Assembly: GCF_027943255.1 (NCBI RefSeq)
Contig: NC_072893.1
Span: 43,484,001 to 43,548,000, forward strand
Length of the DNA: 64,000 nt
Source: Anastrepha obliqua
Lineage: Eukaryota > Arthropoda > Insecta > Diptera > Tephritidae
Direction of reading: 5' to 3'
The notes beneath the pieces were generated by a model, which was not told the origin of the DNA, did no database searches, and saw only the letters and a list, made by a program, of their open reading frames with translations. Shown here piece after piece: positions 9,569 through 21,052 of this stretch. A program made the translations under genes and the position numbers. Each line of letters starts with the position of its first letter. The first letter of the stretch is position 1.

Positions 9569-9857
9569 GCGGCCGTAGGGGAATGGGTTGGTGCGTGACT
9601 ACCATTCAGAATTCAGAGAGAACGTAGATTCGAATCTCGATGAAAGAGCAAACATGAGGAAAAAGTATTTTTCAAATATTTGTTGCCCCTCGACAGGCAA
9701 CAGCAAACCTCCGATTGTATTTCTGCCATGAAAAAGCTCCTTATAAAAAATATCTGCCGTTCGGAGGCAGCTCAAAACTGTAGGTCCCACCATTTGTGGA
9801 ACAACATCAAGGCGAATGCCACAAATAGGAGGTGGAGCTCGGCCCAATACCTAATGT
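9569..9857 (+). mobile_element. tRNA-derived SINE, family A (copy 1, diverged)
   Basis: The head GCGGCCGTAGGGGAATGGGTTGG is a decayed A-box region; GATTCGAATCT at about 9631 is the B-box. The body has the family blocks GCAAACCTCCGA, TATTTCTGCCATGAAAAAGC, ATATCTGCCGTTCGGA, CCATTTGTGGAACAACATCA and GGAGCTCGGCC. It is the most diverged of the long copies and lacks the TTTA tail. Confidence 0.85.
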
Positions 9858-11057
9858 TTGTTTGCCAGCATTTCTTAAAAAGATTTTGTCTACTGATTTT
9901 CATCGTTAGTAGATTGAAATATATAAGTATTGTATAAAAAAAGGCAAAATAGTGGCATTTTAGAATGGAAATTTTTTCTTTCAATTTGTTGCCTGGTATA
10001 AACATTTGTTTCGGGCTATCTGGTGTCGCTTTGTGTGCTGATACGAAATCACACTTTGCTTGTTGTCGTTCTTTACTACTTTGATGATTGTTTAACCTTT
10101 TTAATTTTAGTGACAATAGCTTTGAAGTCTGCAACTTGCGCTCGATCAAAAAATTTGCTTATATACTCGTACACACATCTGTGATTAAATTTCTTGTATT
10201 ATATAAACACGAACGTGTCATGACATGGGACAAGTTTGTGGCATGTTTGGAGAATTAAATCGGAGGGAGAAGGATTGTGTTTGGATTTAGGGTAGACGAG
10301 TCTAACTTTAAATAATCCCATTTGAGCTTCATCGATTAGCAATACTTATCCCTTTCCCTCACTCGCATATCCATCTGCGTGTTTTCTCCCCATTTTTACT
10401 TTACTTTACTTTTTTTTGCTCTTATTTTCTTTTGCCTTTATTTCCATATTCTCGGGACTCCCATTGCCCTGTTTCACTCGCATTACCTTATCATGGGAGG
10501 TAGTTTTTTATTTGCCATATGTGTCAACTGCAGCTGCCATTACCAATTCCTTTTCCAGCTATTTTTTTCATCTCCGCATTAGATGTACGATTTGAATGCT
10601 GCGAATGTCTGAGTAGCAGCAGCTGCTAACTGGCTGGTTGCCTCAGTAACACTTCCCGGAATCAGTTGTTTTGGTGAAAAGCAGATTTAAGCGTGAAAAG
10701 AGTAAAGATTTTCATATTATGCACAAAACGTGCTTTGATTGCAAAGGAAGTGAAATGAAAAGAAAGATATGCAGAATATGCGAAACCGGGAAATACGCTT
10801 TCTCAGATATGCGCGGGAAGCATGAAGTTGAATGAGAAATTATTCACTACCTTCAATGCGAATAACGGTGTTATACAGTATATAAGAATATAAGCATACA
10901 AGCAAGCTGAATTAATCTACAAAAAAAAAATCTCATTCTAATTTTTTCTTATTTTCAACAAAACTTCTTACCAGCACAAATAAAAACCTAATGGAATTTA
11001 AAGAGTTTGTGATATACTCACCCTTTTTTAAGGCAAAAATAAGCAAAATCTTACGTA
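9858..11057. other. spacer, no recognised gene
   Basis: AT-rich, with T-rich ORFs (for example 10379-10582) that show no motif. I see no repeat shared with other parts of the window. Confidence 0.5.
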
Positions 11058-11986
11058 AAGGGTGTTTTTTTTAGAGGTTAGGTTTTCAAGATGAAATAAA
11101 ACGTATATAATTTAATGTAATGGCCAAGAATTTAGCTTTATTATAAAGATAAGGGTTTGCCATTATGTTTTAAAAATGATTTCGGGCAAGTGGCCGCCGC
11201 GGCTGGCTCGAATAAATTCCAGCCGAGAGGCCCAATTTTCGACCACTTTTTGCAGCAATTGGGGCCGTGTGTCAGCAATAACGCGCCGAATATTCTCTTC
11301 CAAGACGTCAATCGTCTCGGGCTTATCTGCGTAGACAAGCGACTTCACATAGCCCCACAAGAAATAGTCCAGCGGTGTTATATCGCACGATCTTGGAGGC
11401 CACGCCACAGGGCCACGGCGCGAAATAATGCGCTCACCAAAAGTTTCCTTCAATAAATCGATTGTTGCGTTGGCTGTATGGCATGTAGCGCCGTCTTGTT
11501 GGAACCAAAGGTCGTCCACATCAACATCGTCCAATTCAGGCACGAAAAAGTCATTAATCATGGCTCTATAGCGCTCTCCATTGACTGTAACATTATTACC
11601 GGCTTCATTTTTAAAGAAATATGGACCAATGATTCCCTCTGCCCATAGAGCACACCAAACAGTGACTTTTTGAGGATGTAACGGCGTCTCAGCAATGGCT
11701 TGTGGATTATGTTCACTCCAAATGCGACAGTTTTGCTTATTGACATACCCATTCAACCAAAAGTGAGCTTCATCGCTGAACAAAATTTTCTTCGATGCGT
11801 CGCGCGAACCGAACCATTATTTTCGTAATAAATTTGCACGATTTGCAAACGTTGTTCAGGTGTAAGTCTATTCATTATGAAATAGCAAGCCAAACTGAGC
11901 ATAAATCAAGTGACAGCTGTCAAAAATACCATCTACGAAAAAAGTAGTGCCAACTTGAAAACCTAACCTCTAAAAAAAACACCCTT
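11058..11986 (-). mobile_element. DD41D Tc1/mariner element, internal deletion derivative with perfect termini
   Basis: The terminal inverted repeats are identical over 33 bp (AAGGGTGTTTTTTTTAGAGG... at 11058-11090 and its inverse at 11954-11986). TA flanks both ends (11056-11057, 11987-11988). The 929-bp length is short for the family (1.3 kb for the intact relative at 32944). The internal deletion removed most of the DNA-binding domain. Perfect termini in a defective copy suggest recent mobilisation in trans. Confidence 0.92.
11163..11875 (-). pseudogene. DD41D transposase with N-terminal deletion
   Basis: The first codons (from the complement of 11873-11875) read MNRLTPEQRLQIVQIYYENN, a normal HTH opening. 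Within about 30 codons the frame jumps straight to KILFSDEAHFWLNG, losing roughly 120-130 codons and shifting frame. From there 206 codons are open: FSDEAHF (first catalytic Asp), VNKQNCRIW, VTVWCALW, WFQQDGATCHT (second Asp), WPPRSCDITPLDYFLWG (third Asp, 41 residues after the second) and GGHLPEIIF. The catalytic core therefore survives but the DNA-binding half does not. Confidence 0.92.
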
Positions 11987-12275
11987 TACATACACCTGGC
12001 TAAGCCACTTCATATAAACGCATGCACAGTTGAGATGTTTTCCCCCTGCTTTATTAATAAATTAAGTTTGTTTTTGGTGCTTTTGGAGAGCAAAAAAATA
12101 ACAGCTACAAATTACCCCCTGAAGAACAATTTATATAAGACTTTAACTAGCAGCTCGTGAAGTGAACGCAATAGAAAGTCTTTTTGTATTTCTCTAGTTT
12201 TGATTACGGAAATTAATATTTTCTCTAATGGTTGTGAAATAAGTTATTCTTCTTCTTGATTGGCGCGTTAACCGG

Positions 12276-12850
12276 TTACTCGATTTTTGCCGAGTTTAAC
12301 AAAGCACGCCAGTCGTTTCTTTCTCTTGCTAACCGGCGCCAGTTGACAACACCAAGTGAGGCCAAGTACTTCTCCACCTGATCTTTCCAACGCAGAGGAG
12401 GCCTTCCACTTCCCCTACTTACACCAGCTGGTAGCGCATCGAATACTTTCAAAGCCGGAGCGTTTGTATCCATTCGGACGACATGACCCAGCCAACGTTG
12501 CCGTTGGATCTTTATTCGCTGCGCTATGTCTATGTCGTCGTAAAGCTCATACAGCTCATCGTTCCATCGTCTGCAATATTCGCCATTGCCAAGGTGCAAA
12601 GGTCCAAAAATCTTACACAGAATCTTTCTCTCGAACACTCCAAGCGTCGTTTCATCGGATGTTGTCATCGTCCAAGCTTCTGCGCCATACGTTAGGACGG
12701 GCATGATGAGAGTCTTGTAGAGTGTTAGTTTTGTTCGCCGAGAGAGGACTTTACTACTCAGTTGCCTACTTAGTCCAAAGTAGCACTTGTTGGCAAGAGA
12801 GATTCTACGTTGGATTTCAAGGCTGACATTGTTATCGGTGTTAATGCACT
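12276..12850 (-). pseudogene. RTE-type LINE, reverse transcriptase C-terminal end
   Basis: The minus-strand frame is open from about 12850: NTDNNVSLEIQRRISLANKC, RTKLTLYKTLIMPVLTYGAEAWT, FERKILCKIFGPL, RWLGHVVRM and GRPPLRWKDQVEKYL, ending AKIE-stop at 12276. These are the usual C-terminal blocks of RTE/BovB-like RTs, which lack RNase H. The 3' end reads into a GAAGAAGAA tail (12247-12256 on the plus strand). It is 5'-truncated at about 12850. The remaining 190 codons are uninterrupted, so the insertion may be fairly recent. Confidence 0.85.
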
Positions 12851-12923
12851 CCTTACTTTGCTTAAATTCTAGACAGATCCCGTGCTCTAGGGATTATAAA
12901 ACATGATCCCGAACATCTCGCGA

Positions 12924-13262
12924 TCAAAGACATCCCTTATAAAATCTCATTACTGGGGATATAAAATATTTAGGATTTATGTAATATTGGTACCGCAGAT
13001 CATCAAGGATAACTCGACGGATAAGACCATCAGGAAAATTGAGCCCCATCGCAAGCTCCCTCATTGATTTGGAAAGGACCCTCGCTTGCACTTCTTGAAT
13101 TATTTTGCAGATCGGGCAGTGTGGGAAGGTTTCTCGGGTTTTTTGCGTTTTGCAACAGATTCTGCATCGCGCCTGTTGCTTCCAATTCATGGCGAACCTT
13201 ATGAACGAATGAACGGGTGCACTTAAGAAAATTAGAGATTTCTAAATCGGTGTGACTTGCGC
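12924..13262 (-). pseudogene. Tc1-like transposase, N-terminal HTH fragment
   Basis: On the minus strand, SHTDLEISNFLKCTRSFVHKV leads in a shifted frame to KIIQEVQARVLSKSMRELAMGLNFPDGLIRRVILDDLRYQ. This two-part pattern (a first HTH with a R-S-F-V-x-K-V-R-E helix, then S-M-R-E-L-A and I-R-x-V-V-x-x-D-L-R-Y) is the N-terminus of Tc1/mariner-type DDE_3 transposases common in insects. No catalytic domain follows. Family placement rests on motif pattern only. Confidence 0.6.
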
Positions 13263-13511
13263 ATATAACAACGATAGCTGAGTGAAGTTGTCGTCCTCCA
13301 AGCCTTATCTGAATAAGGTCACAAAAAGAAATGGTTTCGGGAAGTTATAGTCGCATACGACCCTTATATGCCGTATGCACCCGCTTATTAGTTGGTTAGC
13401 CCTTTTTGAAAACCAATGCATTAGAGGAGTGTTCCAAAGATATATATAATAAATAGAGAACTGACGTTCAGACACGAGAGTTTGATATTTAGTTTAACTA
13501 TAATAGAAGAG

Positions 13512-13831
13512 GGCGGCCGCCGTAGCCGAATGGGTTGGTGCGTGATTACCATTCGGAACTCACAGAGAGATCGTTGGTTCGAATCTCGGTGAAAGCAAAA
13601 TTAATAAAAACATTTTTCTAATAGCGGTCGCTCCTCGGCAGGCAATGGCAAACCTCCGAGTGTATTTCTGCCATGAAAAAGCTCCTCATAAAAATATCTG
13701 CCGTTCGGAGTCGGCTTGAAACTGTAGGTCCCTCCATTTGTGGAACAACATCAAGACGCACACCACAAATAGGAGGAGGAGCTCGGCCAAACACCAAACA
13801 GAAGTGTACGCGCCATTTATTTATTTATTTT
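13512..13831 (+). mobile_element. tRNA-derived SINE, family A (full-length copy with target duplication)
   Basis: A 320-bp element flanked by a perfect 13-bp direct repeat TATAATAGAAGAG (13499-13511 and 13832-13844). The tRNA-related head has A-box TAGCCGAATGG (13523-13533) and B-box GGTTCGAATCT (13576-13586), spaced as in a tRNA, giving an internal RNA polymerase III promoter. The body follows (GCAATGGCAAACCTCCGAG, TTTCTGCCATGAAAAAGCTC, CATTTGTGGAACAACATCA, GAGGAGGAGCTCGGCC) and the 3' end is GTACGCGCC plus a TTTA-repeat tail. This copy defines the family for the others (9569, 20879, 30314, 38046, 38599, 45096, 55658). Confidence 0.95.
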
Positions 13832-14962
13832 TATAATAGAAGAGAAGATCTCCGAGAGGTATTGAAACTGTTTCATGTATATAATTTTGTGCGAGGTCAA
13901 TTGTATTTTCACCTTGAGCAGGTTATCAAATGAGATGCTTAGCATCGTTTGAGTAAATGCCGAAAAAGTCATATCTGGCAAAGTTTTTGTAGATCGTGTT
14001 TAGATTTTTACCAACTGCTGTTCGTCTGGATGATAAAGTAGCGAATTCTGTTATTGAAATGGCCAATTTATTCGACCAGTTCTTTCAATCAAATTTTGTA
14101 CAGGAAAATGGTCACTCGTATGTTCTTCCCCAATCTGCTCAGTTTCCATCCCTTAATTTTGGCAATTTGGATCTCTCTATGGGGCATCTTAGATGGAATT
14201 TTAACTTTGAAGCCCTCATTCCAGACTGATGTGAACGGTCTTTCGATACTTCTCTTTAAGAAGTGCCCCATCATAGCAATTCCACTGAAAATTATTTTTA
14301 ATAAATCACTTGCGGTCGAAATTTTTATTGATATTTGAAAAGTAATAACAGTTACTCTAATGGTAATGAGAATTATGTGCGTAACTATAGACCAATTTCA
14401 AAGCTATGCACGGCTTCCAAAGTATTCGAAACTATTATAAAAGAAAAATTATTGTCTATTTTGCGACGAAATATCTAATTTCTTCCAACCAGCATCGTTT
14501 AGGAGCAGGTAGGTTTACTGTTTCCAGCATAACTGTTTTCAGTGAACATTGTAATGAATTATTTTCGTGTGCACTTCAAGTTGACTGCATCTACACTGAT
14601 TTCTCCGAGGCTTCTGACACTGTGTCACTCGAGTTTCCTTTTATGGTTATAATCTTATCTGAGTGAAAGGAATTGTGTTGTTACAATTGAGGATGAATTT
14701 TCTGCCCCTTTTATTGCTACTTCTGGGGTGCCTCAAGGATATTAGTAGACACTTTTCATTTGCGAGCTACCTGTTATATGCAGACGACTTAAAAATGTTT
14801 GCCTCAATAAGAAACCCAGAGGATGTACTTAGGCTCCAGGCTGACCGGAATGAATTGTTGTCTTGGTGCATATATTCATTTCTCCCTTACGTTTTAAGAA
14901 ATGTCCTCAAGTCACTTACGTTACTTTGAGTTTCGTGATATTCAGCAATCGTCGTATTACTA

Positions 14963-16195
14963 CTGTGGCCAAAAAGTAGGGTGAATTGGTTGTAAAATGA
15001 AAAATCTTTATTTATTCTTGTAAATCAATTTCATCCTCTTCAAAATAATCCCCTCTCGATGAAATACACTTATGCCAACGATTTTTCCAATCCCCGAAAC
15101 ATGCCAAATAGTCCATTTCCGGTATAGCCATCAGCACCTTCGTCGATTCAGCTTTTATCTCCTCAATCGACTCGAAACGCGTTCTCCGGAGTGGTCTCTT
15201 GAGTTTTTGGAATAGCCAGAAGTCACACGGAGCCAAATCAGGCGAATACCGTGGTTGCGGAACAATATGCGTGGAATTTTTGGCGAAATGGTCACGAAGA
15301 ACGAGTGCAGTGTGAGACGGTGCATTATCGTGATGCAAAAACCAAGAGTTGTTGGCCCATAATTCTGGTCCTTTTAGACGAATTGCTTCACGTAAACGAC
15401 GCATATCGCTCAAATAATATTCCTTATTAACAGTTTGGCCAGGTGGAAGGAAATCATAGTGCACCACACCACGAAAATCGAAAAAAGCTGTCATCATGAC
15501 CTTTATTTTTGAACGACTTTGACGTGCTCTTTTCGGTCTGGCCTCGCCTTTAGCACGATATTCGCTTGATTGGTCGGTTGTTTCAGGGTCGTAAGCATAA
15601 ATCCAAGTCTCATCTCCCGTAATGATGCATTTGAGCTTGTCCTGATAGTCTGAAAGCATTGTTTCACACACATCAACGCGACGACTTTTTTCCAAGAAAT
15701 TGAGAGTTTTCCGTACCAAACGAGATTTGACTTTTCGTAGGCCCAAATGGTCTTTCAAACTGGTTTTCACAGATCCTTCTGATATTCCGATCATATCAGT
15801 AAGGTCTTTAACAGTCAACCGACGATTTTTGAGCACTAACTCCTTCACTTTATTGACGTGTTGGTCATCTGTTGACGTCGATGGTCGTCCAAACATTTTT
15901 CTGCACCAAATGCCTTCTGCAACATGCTAAACGTTTCCGCAGCCGAAATTTCATTCCGCAAACAAAATTTTATGGCACTTCTCTGCTCAATTAAATCAGA
16001 CATTGGAAAAAGCGAAAAGTGCACTCTTGGTTGTTTGGTAAACACAAGCGTAAATATATTACTGATAATGGCATTCATATGAAAGTTGGACCATATACTA
16101 TTAACAGTGCGGCCAACTCATGAAAAAAATAACTAGAGCGAAATTTTAATCCCGCGAAGTTTGACAAAAAAATTCACCTTACTTTTTGCCCACAG
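14963..16195 (-). mobile_element. mariner inserted in a LINE
   Basis: CTGTGGCCAAAAAGTAGGGTG after TA (14961-14962) mirrors CACCTTACTTTTTGCCCACAG before TA (16196-16197): inverted repeats of about 25 bp with two or three mismatches. Length is 1233 bp. The interrupted RT can be followed on both sides, confirming both borders. Confidence 0.92.
15012..15896 (-). CDS. mariner transposase (GVQW/irritans-like group), N-terminal HTH deleted
   Basis: A 294-codon ORF with TGDETWIYAYD (Asp95), FLHHDNAPSH (Asp190) and YSPDLAPCDFWLF (Asp225): a complete DD34D triad. C-terminal WKNRWHKCISSRGDYFEED is typical of this mariner group. The true start is the ATG at 16001-16003 (complement, MSDLIEQRSAIKFC). That frame runs to about 15900 and then jumps, missing about 30 codons between the first HTH and the linker (RPSTSTDDQHV). 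So the catalytic domain is intact while the N-terminal DNA-binding domain has a deletion plus shift. The ATG at 15896 is internal. Confidence 0.9.
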   Translation of the reverse strand: MFGRPSTSTDDQHVNKVKELVLKNRRLTVKDLTDMIGISEGSVKTSLKDHLGLRKVKSRLVRKTLNFLEKSRRVDVCETMLSDYQDKLKCIITGDETWIYAYDPETTDQSSEYRAKGEARPKRARQSRSKIKVMMTAFFDFRGVVHYDFLPPGQTVNKEYYLSDMRRLREAIRLKGPELWANNSWFLHHDNAPSHTALVLRDHFAKNSTHIVPQPRYSPDLAPCDFWLFQKLKRPLRRTRFESIEEIKAESTKVLMAIPEMDYLACFGDWKNRWHKCISSRGDYFEEDEIDLQE

Positions 16196-16349
16196 TAGTA
16201 CATCTCTTATATTGTCCTCCAATCGGTGGATGAGATCAAAGACCTTGGAGTAAATTTTGACCCTAAGTTTTCATTCTCGAGTCATATCAATTATATTATC
16301 TCCCAAAATCTTATTCGATCTTGGGCTTTGATGGACAATTAGCATAACC

Positions 16350-16705
16350 TTCGCAGCGTGATTATTCGGGCGAGGCGACGACGTAGAAGCATGACCGGGC
16401 AGCCCCCATGACTTTCTTTTCTTTGGATTGATGTAATGAATTCATTTTTCATCACCCGTCACGATGCGATGAAGAAAACCCTTCCTTTTTTGCCGCTGGA
16501 GCAGTTGTTCACAGGCAAAAAAACGACGTTCAACATCCCTTGAATTTAACTCATAAGGAACCCAAGTTCCCTGTTTCTGAATCATCCCCACAACATGCAA
16601 TCGATTGGAAATGGATTGGCGGGTAACTTTTAATACTGAAGTAAACCCTTCTTGCCTTTGACACTTCCCGCAAATGACGATTATTCGGCACAAAATCAGA
16701 TATTT
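16350..16705 (-). pseudogene. mariner transposase fragment (mauritiana-type N-terminal half)
   Basis: The minus strand encodes ISDFVPNNRHLRE (start codon changed to ATA), then KVTRQSISNRLHVVGMIQKQGTWVPYEL, RDVERRFFACEQLLQRQKRKGF, TGDEK and, past a stop, KKRKSWGLPGHAST near 16400. A segment between the N-terminus and the second HTH is deleted, and the catalytic C-terminus is absent. It is closer to the copy at 3071-4328 than to the mariner immediately beside it (14963-16195). Confidence 0.85.
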
Positions 16706-16899
16706 TCACATAAACAAAAGTATATGATACCAAAACAAAATCACAAATGTGTGGAAGCAGTTTGTTTACCATATGTCTAAACTTGGTTTATGGTGTTTAG
16801 GTTATGTTAGAATCGACTAGCACACACTGCTGCCGGCATCTATTGACAAACAGCGGGAACGTAGTTGCGCACCTAATAGTTGAAATACAAGTATGGCAG

Positions 16900-17300
16900 T
16901 ACCCAAATAGCACTAAAGTGCCGTTTTGATACTATTTTTAGGCCTGCAACGAGCAGATACTACAGCCAACCAGAGCTGTTGATGTAACGGAGAAGGTTGA
17001 TGGGATTTATGTAGGCGCACTGCCCTCGGCTGTCGAAGAAAGGAGCACTTAGTGACTTTAATCGTCTAGCTGCCAAGCCGGAACATTTACAGAGAAAGTG
17101 TTTAACAGTCCTTCTGAGTATATCTAGTTCTTTGAAAGGTCGTCACAGTTTCTGCAAAGGGTATTAAATGGTTAGTTAAGACAGCAACCTTGGCGGGGAG
17201 TCTAGTTCTGGAGATGTCCAGAAACCTCTTGCAATACAGTGCGCAACGAGTCAATGAAATGCCCCATGAATTGACTTTCCACAGTTTTAATCGTCGCACG
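16900..17300 (-). pseudogene. LINE 3' end, same type as 45168-47630
   Basis: Nucleotide similarity to 45150-45400 is visible: TTTTGATAC..., CTACAGCCA..., GCTGTTGATGTA...GAGAAG, CTAGCTGCCAAGCCGGAACATTTACAGAGAAAGTGTTTAACAGT (in pieces). The minus-strand reading shows remnants of the C-terminal CNNC finger. It is 5'-truncated near 17300 and full of stops. Confidence 0.7.
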
Positions 17301-18940
17301 GTCAGTTACGTTATTTAATAGCCATACCTTGTACAGGTTCTGTAGTGAAAAATTTATCTGGAAGTTATGAATTTAAGCGTGAACTAAGTGCAAATAAGTG
17401 ATGTAATATTTTTATAAATCATACATTGCAAATTGCTTAATACTTAAAAGAATTGTACAGCTTTCAGAATGAACCACGAAACCGTTTTTAACCCTTTTAC
17501 CGTTTAAAGTGTTTGTATTTTCTTGTTAACATCTTCTCGTTTTTCATATATTTTTACTACTCGAAGGGTTGCCTGCTCGTTTTCTGCTTAAATAGATTTT
17601 GTATATGTCTAGTTCTTTCCCCTCCTTATCGCGCTCTTCCTTTCCCTCTTTCTCCGCTTACTTAACTTTTTATTATTATTTTATCAATCGAAGCGCACAG
17701 CAATGATTTTCAGATCATTGATTCGTTTGCTTTGCAAATTTTATTCAACAAAAATAATGCTGGAAAAAATAACCAGTAAACAACAAACAACAACCTCATA
17801 CATACAAACGAGTATGCATAACTGCACATAGGACGACAAGCAGCAATCAGCATTGAACAAGTTAGTGACTTTTTCTATCATCTCCGATGACATCGTTTGC
17901 GCCAACAAAACAAAGCTTAAACGACTTTAAAGCATCTCGCAAATGATAATCGGACCAAAGCAGAGCCAGAAATCCTCATACAACTGATTCATAATTGCTG
18001 GCAAGCTGGGAAAGCCAAAGAGGCGAGCAGCTTACATGTTTACCTATCCACCCTATCGACTGGCCCGCTTCATGCGACGGACCAACGTTCCAATCCATTT
18101 GTCCAACACAAAAACAATATTAATGTGCAAATAAAATGTAGAAATGGGGTGTGTATGAAATAAAAGTCCATCGCTCCACTACCAATCAGCCTCAGTGAAA
18201 CTGCTGAACCAGCTCGAGCGACTTCCTTCCTGACGAAGGGCAACTATTCGCTTTGCTTCTCAATGCTATGCTTACTCAACTATTTCGCCACAACCACAGC
18301 TTGCCAGTTAAGCTTCTTCTCTTCTTTATTTTTTCATTTTTCTTATTTGTGTATACTTTCGTTCTGCTTCATTTCACTGATGTGGGGTTTTCACTCTTTC
18401 AACCACGAATGCAACTGAGCCAATTGAATTGAGACGCAGTCAATGTTTACCCAACTTACACATCTCAGGTCGGCGCCTGTGGCTAAACTCTTGGCGCGCG
18501 TTCTTGCAAACGGTGTTGACATTAACAAGTTTGTGCTCTTTGTAGGTAAAGGTCAACTTTTGTGCGCAGTGACAATTGCGGCTATCAATGTCAAGTGGTG
18601 GTGAGGCACTGTGTGCGGCGCGATGAAGTTGTTGATTTTTAAATTTTTTAAATAAATTGTTTGCTATTGGAGGCACTGCCAAGAGGTCTTAATTGACAGA
18701 GAGTCAGTTTTGGTGAGACGCTACGCTGATATTTGTTATTATAAAATCGTAGATGTCTGCTACTTCGGCTTCTCTATAAAGCGATGTGGCTGTCATCATA
18801 TATAGAGATTCAGTGTGTTATTTTATAAATGCATTTATATTACGGCGGCCCAAATAAGAAAAAAAAATTAGGCCAACAAAAAAAAAAGAAGAAAACTGAA
18901 ATAGAATGTTTGATTATTTAAATTTTTAACATTTCTGACA
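17301..18940. other. spacer, no recognised gene
   Basis: Mixed composition and less AT-rich than most of the window (17700-18480). No ORF above 80 codons with a recognisable motif and no repeat shared with other regions. It could be unique host intergenic or intronic DNA. Confidence 0.5.
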
Positions 18941-18944
18941 CCAC

Positions 18945-20580
18945 TTGGGGCATCGTTCAGCGCAGACACGAACTTCAAAGGCAACTTATCAGCGATTACT
19001 CCTTTCGGTCAGCCTACAGAGAGGTGGCGAAGCAAGTTAATAAATCGGCCAGAAATGATAAGAGAAAGTTTGTTGAAGACCTTGCTAGCGATGCCGAAGC
19101 GGCAGCAGGAGTAAACAACATGAGACATCTGTACCGCCTTGATGGCCGCCTAACCAACCAGCGGAGTAACAGCAACCAACCGATCAGAGATCTGAATGGT
19201 ACTTTGCTGACTTCCAATGGTGACCAGATCCGCAGATGGAAGGAACACTTTGAAGCAACTAGCAACATTGCTCTTAGCAGCATACCTAGCTTTGAAGTGG
19301 GCAACACTACAACAATAAAATAACAACATCCTGCCTCAGCCTAGCGAAGATTAAGGATACAATTAAAAAGCTGAAGGCCAACATGACTGCGGTAACTGGA
19401 GAGGAATAACCCTACTTAACGCGATCTACAAAATTGTAGCCGTAATCATACAAAACTGGCTCAAAGATATCGAAAGCTCCTTAAGAGACGAGCAAGCTGA
19501 TTCTCGTCCTCCACGAAGCTGTGTTGATTAAGCCAACACACTTCGAATTATAGTAGAACAATCAGTTGAGTGACGCTACCCGCTCTACATGCTGTTCATA
19601 CACTTTAAGAAGGCAATCGGCACTATCATACGAGACGCAATATGGCTGGCACTGAGTAGAAAGGGAGTTTCCGCCCAGATTATCTGCCTCATCAAAGCCC
19701 TCTACGAGAACTCCGAACTGGCAGTGCTTCACAAAGGCGATATCAGCGTTCCATTCACTAACAACGCCGGCATAAGGCAAAGTTACCCCCTGTCTCCCTT
19801 TCTCTTCGCCATCGACCTTGATGACGACATGAACCAACTGATTCTGTACAAAAAAGGCATCGTATGGAGTTTCACCAAACATCTCGAGGACCTGGACTTC
19901 GCTGATGACATCTGCTACATCTATCACAAACTCTCTGACATGCAAGCGAAGGCGGACAAACTAGTTGCGCTGGCATGCACTGTCGGACTGGAGGTTAACG
20001 TCGCCAAGACCAAGGTCATGAGAGTTAACCACAATAACACAAGGCAGATATTGGTTGATGAAGATGTCAACTGCAGGCTGAACCAAGCAAGGGTAGCATT
20101 CGGGTGAATGCATACAGTCTGGGTGAGCTCGCAAATCTCCAGGCGCACTAAACTACGAATATTCGGCTCATTCGTGAAGTTCGTGTTGTTGTACGGAAGC
20201 GAAACATGGCTGGTCTCTAGCACCATCACACAGAGGCTACAAGCCTTCATTAACAAATGCCTCTGCATCATCTGCAGAATATTCTGGCCAAACACCATCA
20301 GTAATGACGCACTGTAGAGATTAAGGAGCGAGGACCCATCTTATGGAACATGAAACGAAGAAAATGGCGATGGATAGGTCACACGCTTAGAAAACCACTA
20401 GACAGCATCAAGAGAATGCACTGGGCTGGAACACGCAAGGGAGCAGAGGTCGCCGTCACGGGGCGGTACAAAAACAACAGCACAGAAACGTGTACGATGG
20501 AAGAGTCTTGACGAAGCCCTATGCTTCCGAGAGAGGTGAACAAGCAAAAACAAACAAAAATAATAATAATTTGCCATAGC
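18945..20580 (+). pseudogene. LINE reverse transcriptase pseudogene
   Basis: Plus-strand frames: WGIVQRRHELQRQLISDYSF (about 18946), then a 99-codon ORF at 19024 (REVAKQVNKSARNDKRKFVEDLASDAE, RWKEHFE), a frame with RGITLLNAIYKIVAVII (about 19410), AGIRQSYPLSPFLFAIDLDD (about 19775), LDFADDICYI (RT catalytic FADD, about 19890), VNVAKTKVMRV, LYGSETWLVSSTITQRLQAFINKCL (about 20190) and KWRWIGHTL (about 20360). The order of blocks is that of a non-LTR RT without RNase H. There is a large deletion or shift near 19330-19590 plus stops. The clade is not certain (RTE/CR1-like C-terminus). Confidence 0.85.
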
Positions 20581-20878
20581 TACTTCTTTGTGTCTAGAAA
20601 GAGAGACCAAAAAAAAGGGTTTGCTGAAAACGTGTGATTTTGCTTTTGACAAACCCAGAGAATTGTAAAGATAGTGAAAATAAGTTTAGTTCTTACACAA
20701 CCATGGCATTTGTGGTTGTGTTCTATGCGTACCTCAGCGCGTGCTCCTTTACCTTCCAGTGTATAGTAAGAACCGTGGTTAGACTTGAAATGCCGGTTTG
20801 ACCATACCAAAGCAGTCAGAAAGTGTTTCTGACATGCGGCAATTGGATCAGCAAAATTATAGAAAAAGTGTTTTGTTA

Positions 20879-21052
20879 TGGCAAACCAAGTGTATTTCTG
20901 CCATGAAAAATATCTGCCGTTCGGAATCGGCTTGAAACTGTAGGTCCCTCCATTTGTGGAACAACATCAAGACGCACACCACAAATAGGAGGAGGAGCTC
21001 GGCCAAACACCCAAAAAGGGTGTACGCGCCAATTATATATATATATATATAT
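20879..21052 (+). mobile_element. tRNA-derived SINE, family A (5'-truncated copy)
   Basis: Begins at GGCAAACC...AGTGTATTTCTGCC, missing the tRNA head. It continues through ATATCTGCCGTTCGGA, CCATTTGTGGAACAACATCA and GGAGGAGCTCGGCC to GTACGCGCCAATTA, followed by a (TA)n run at about 21035-21052 in place of the TTTA tail. Confidence 0.92.

Larger units (their letters stand above)
13990..16340 (+). pseudogene. Jockey-like LINE reverse transcriptase, split by a mariner
   Basis: Fragments in several frames: VIEMANLFDQFFQSNF (about 14050), NYRPISKLCTASKVFETIIKEKL (about 14380-14450, the canonical RT entry motif), VDCIYTDFSEA (about 14580), ATSGVPQG (about 14720) and LLYADDLKMFASI (about 14770, RT catalytic YADD). 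The frame is interrupted at 14962 by the mariner 14963-16195. It resumes after it with VDEIKDLGVNFDPKFSFSSHINYI (about 16225-16310), the expected next RT block. Many stops; an old copy. Confidence 0.85.
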
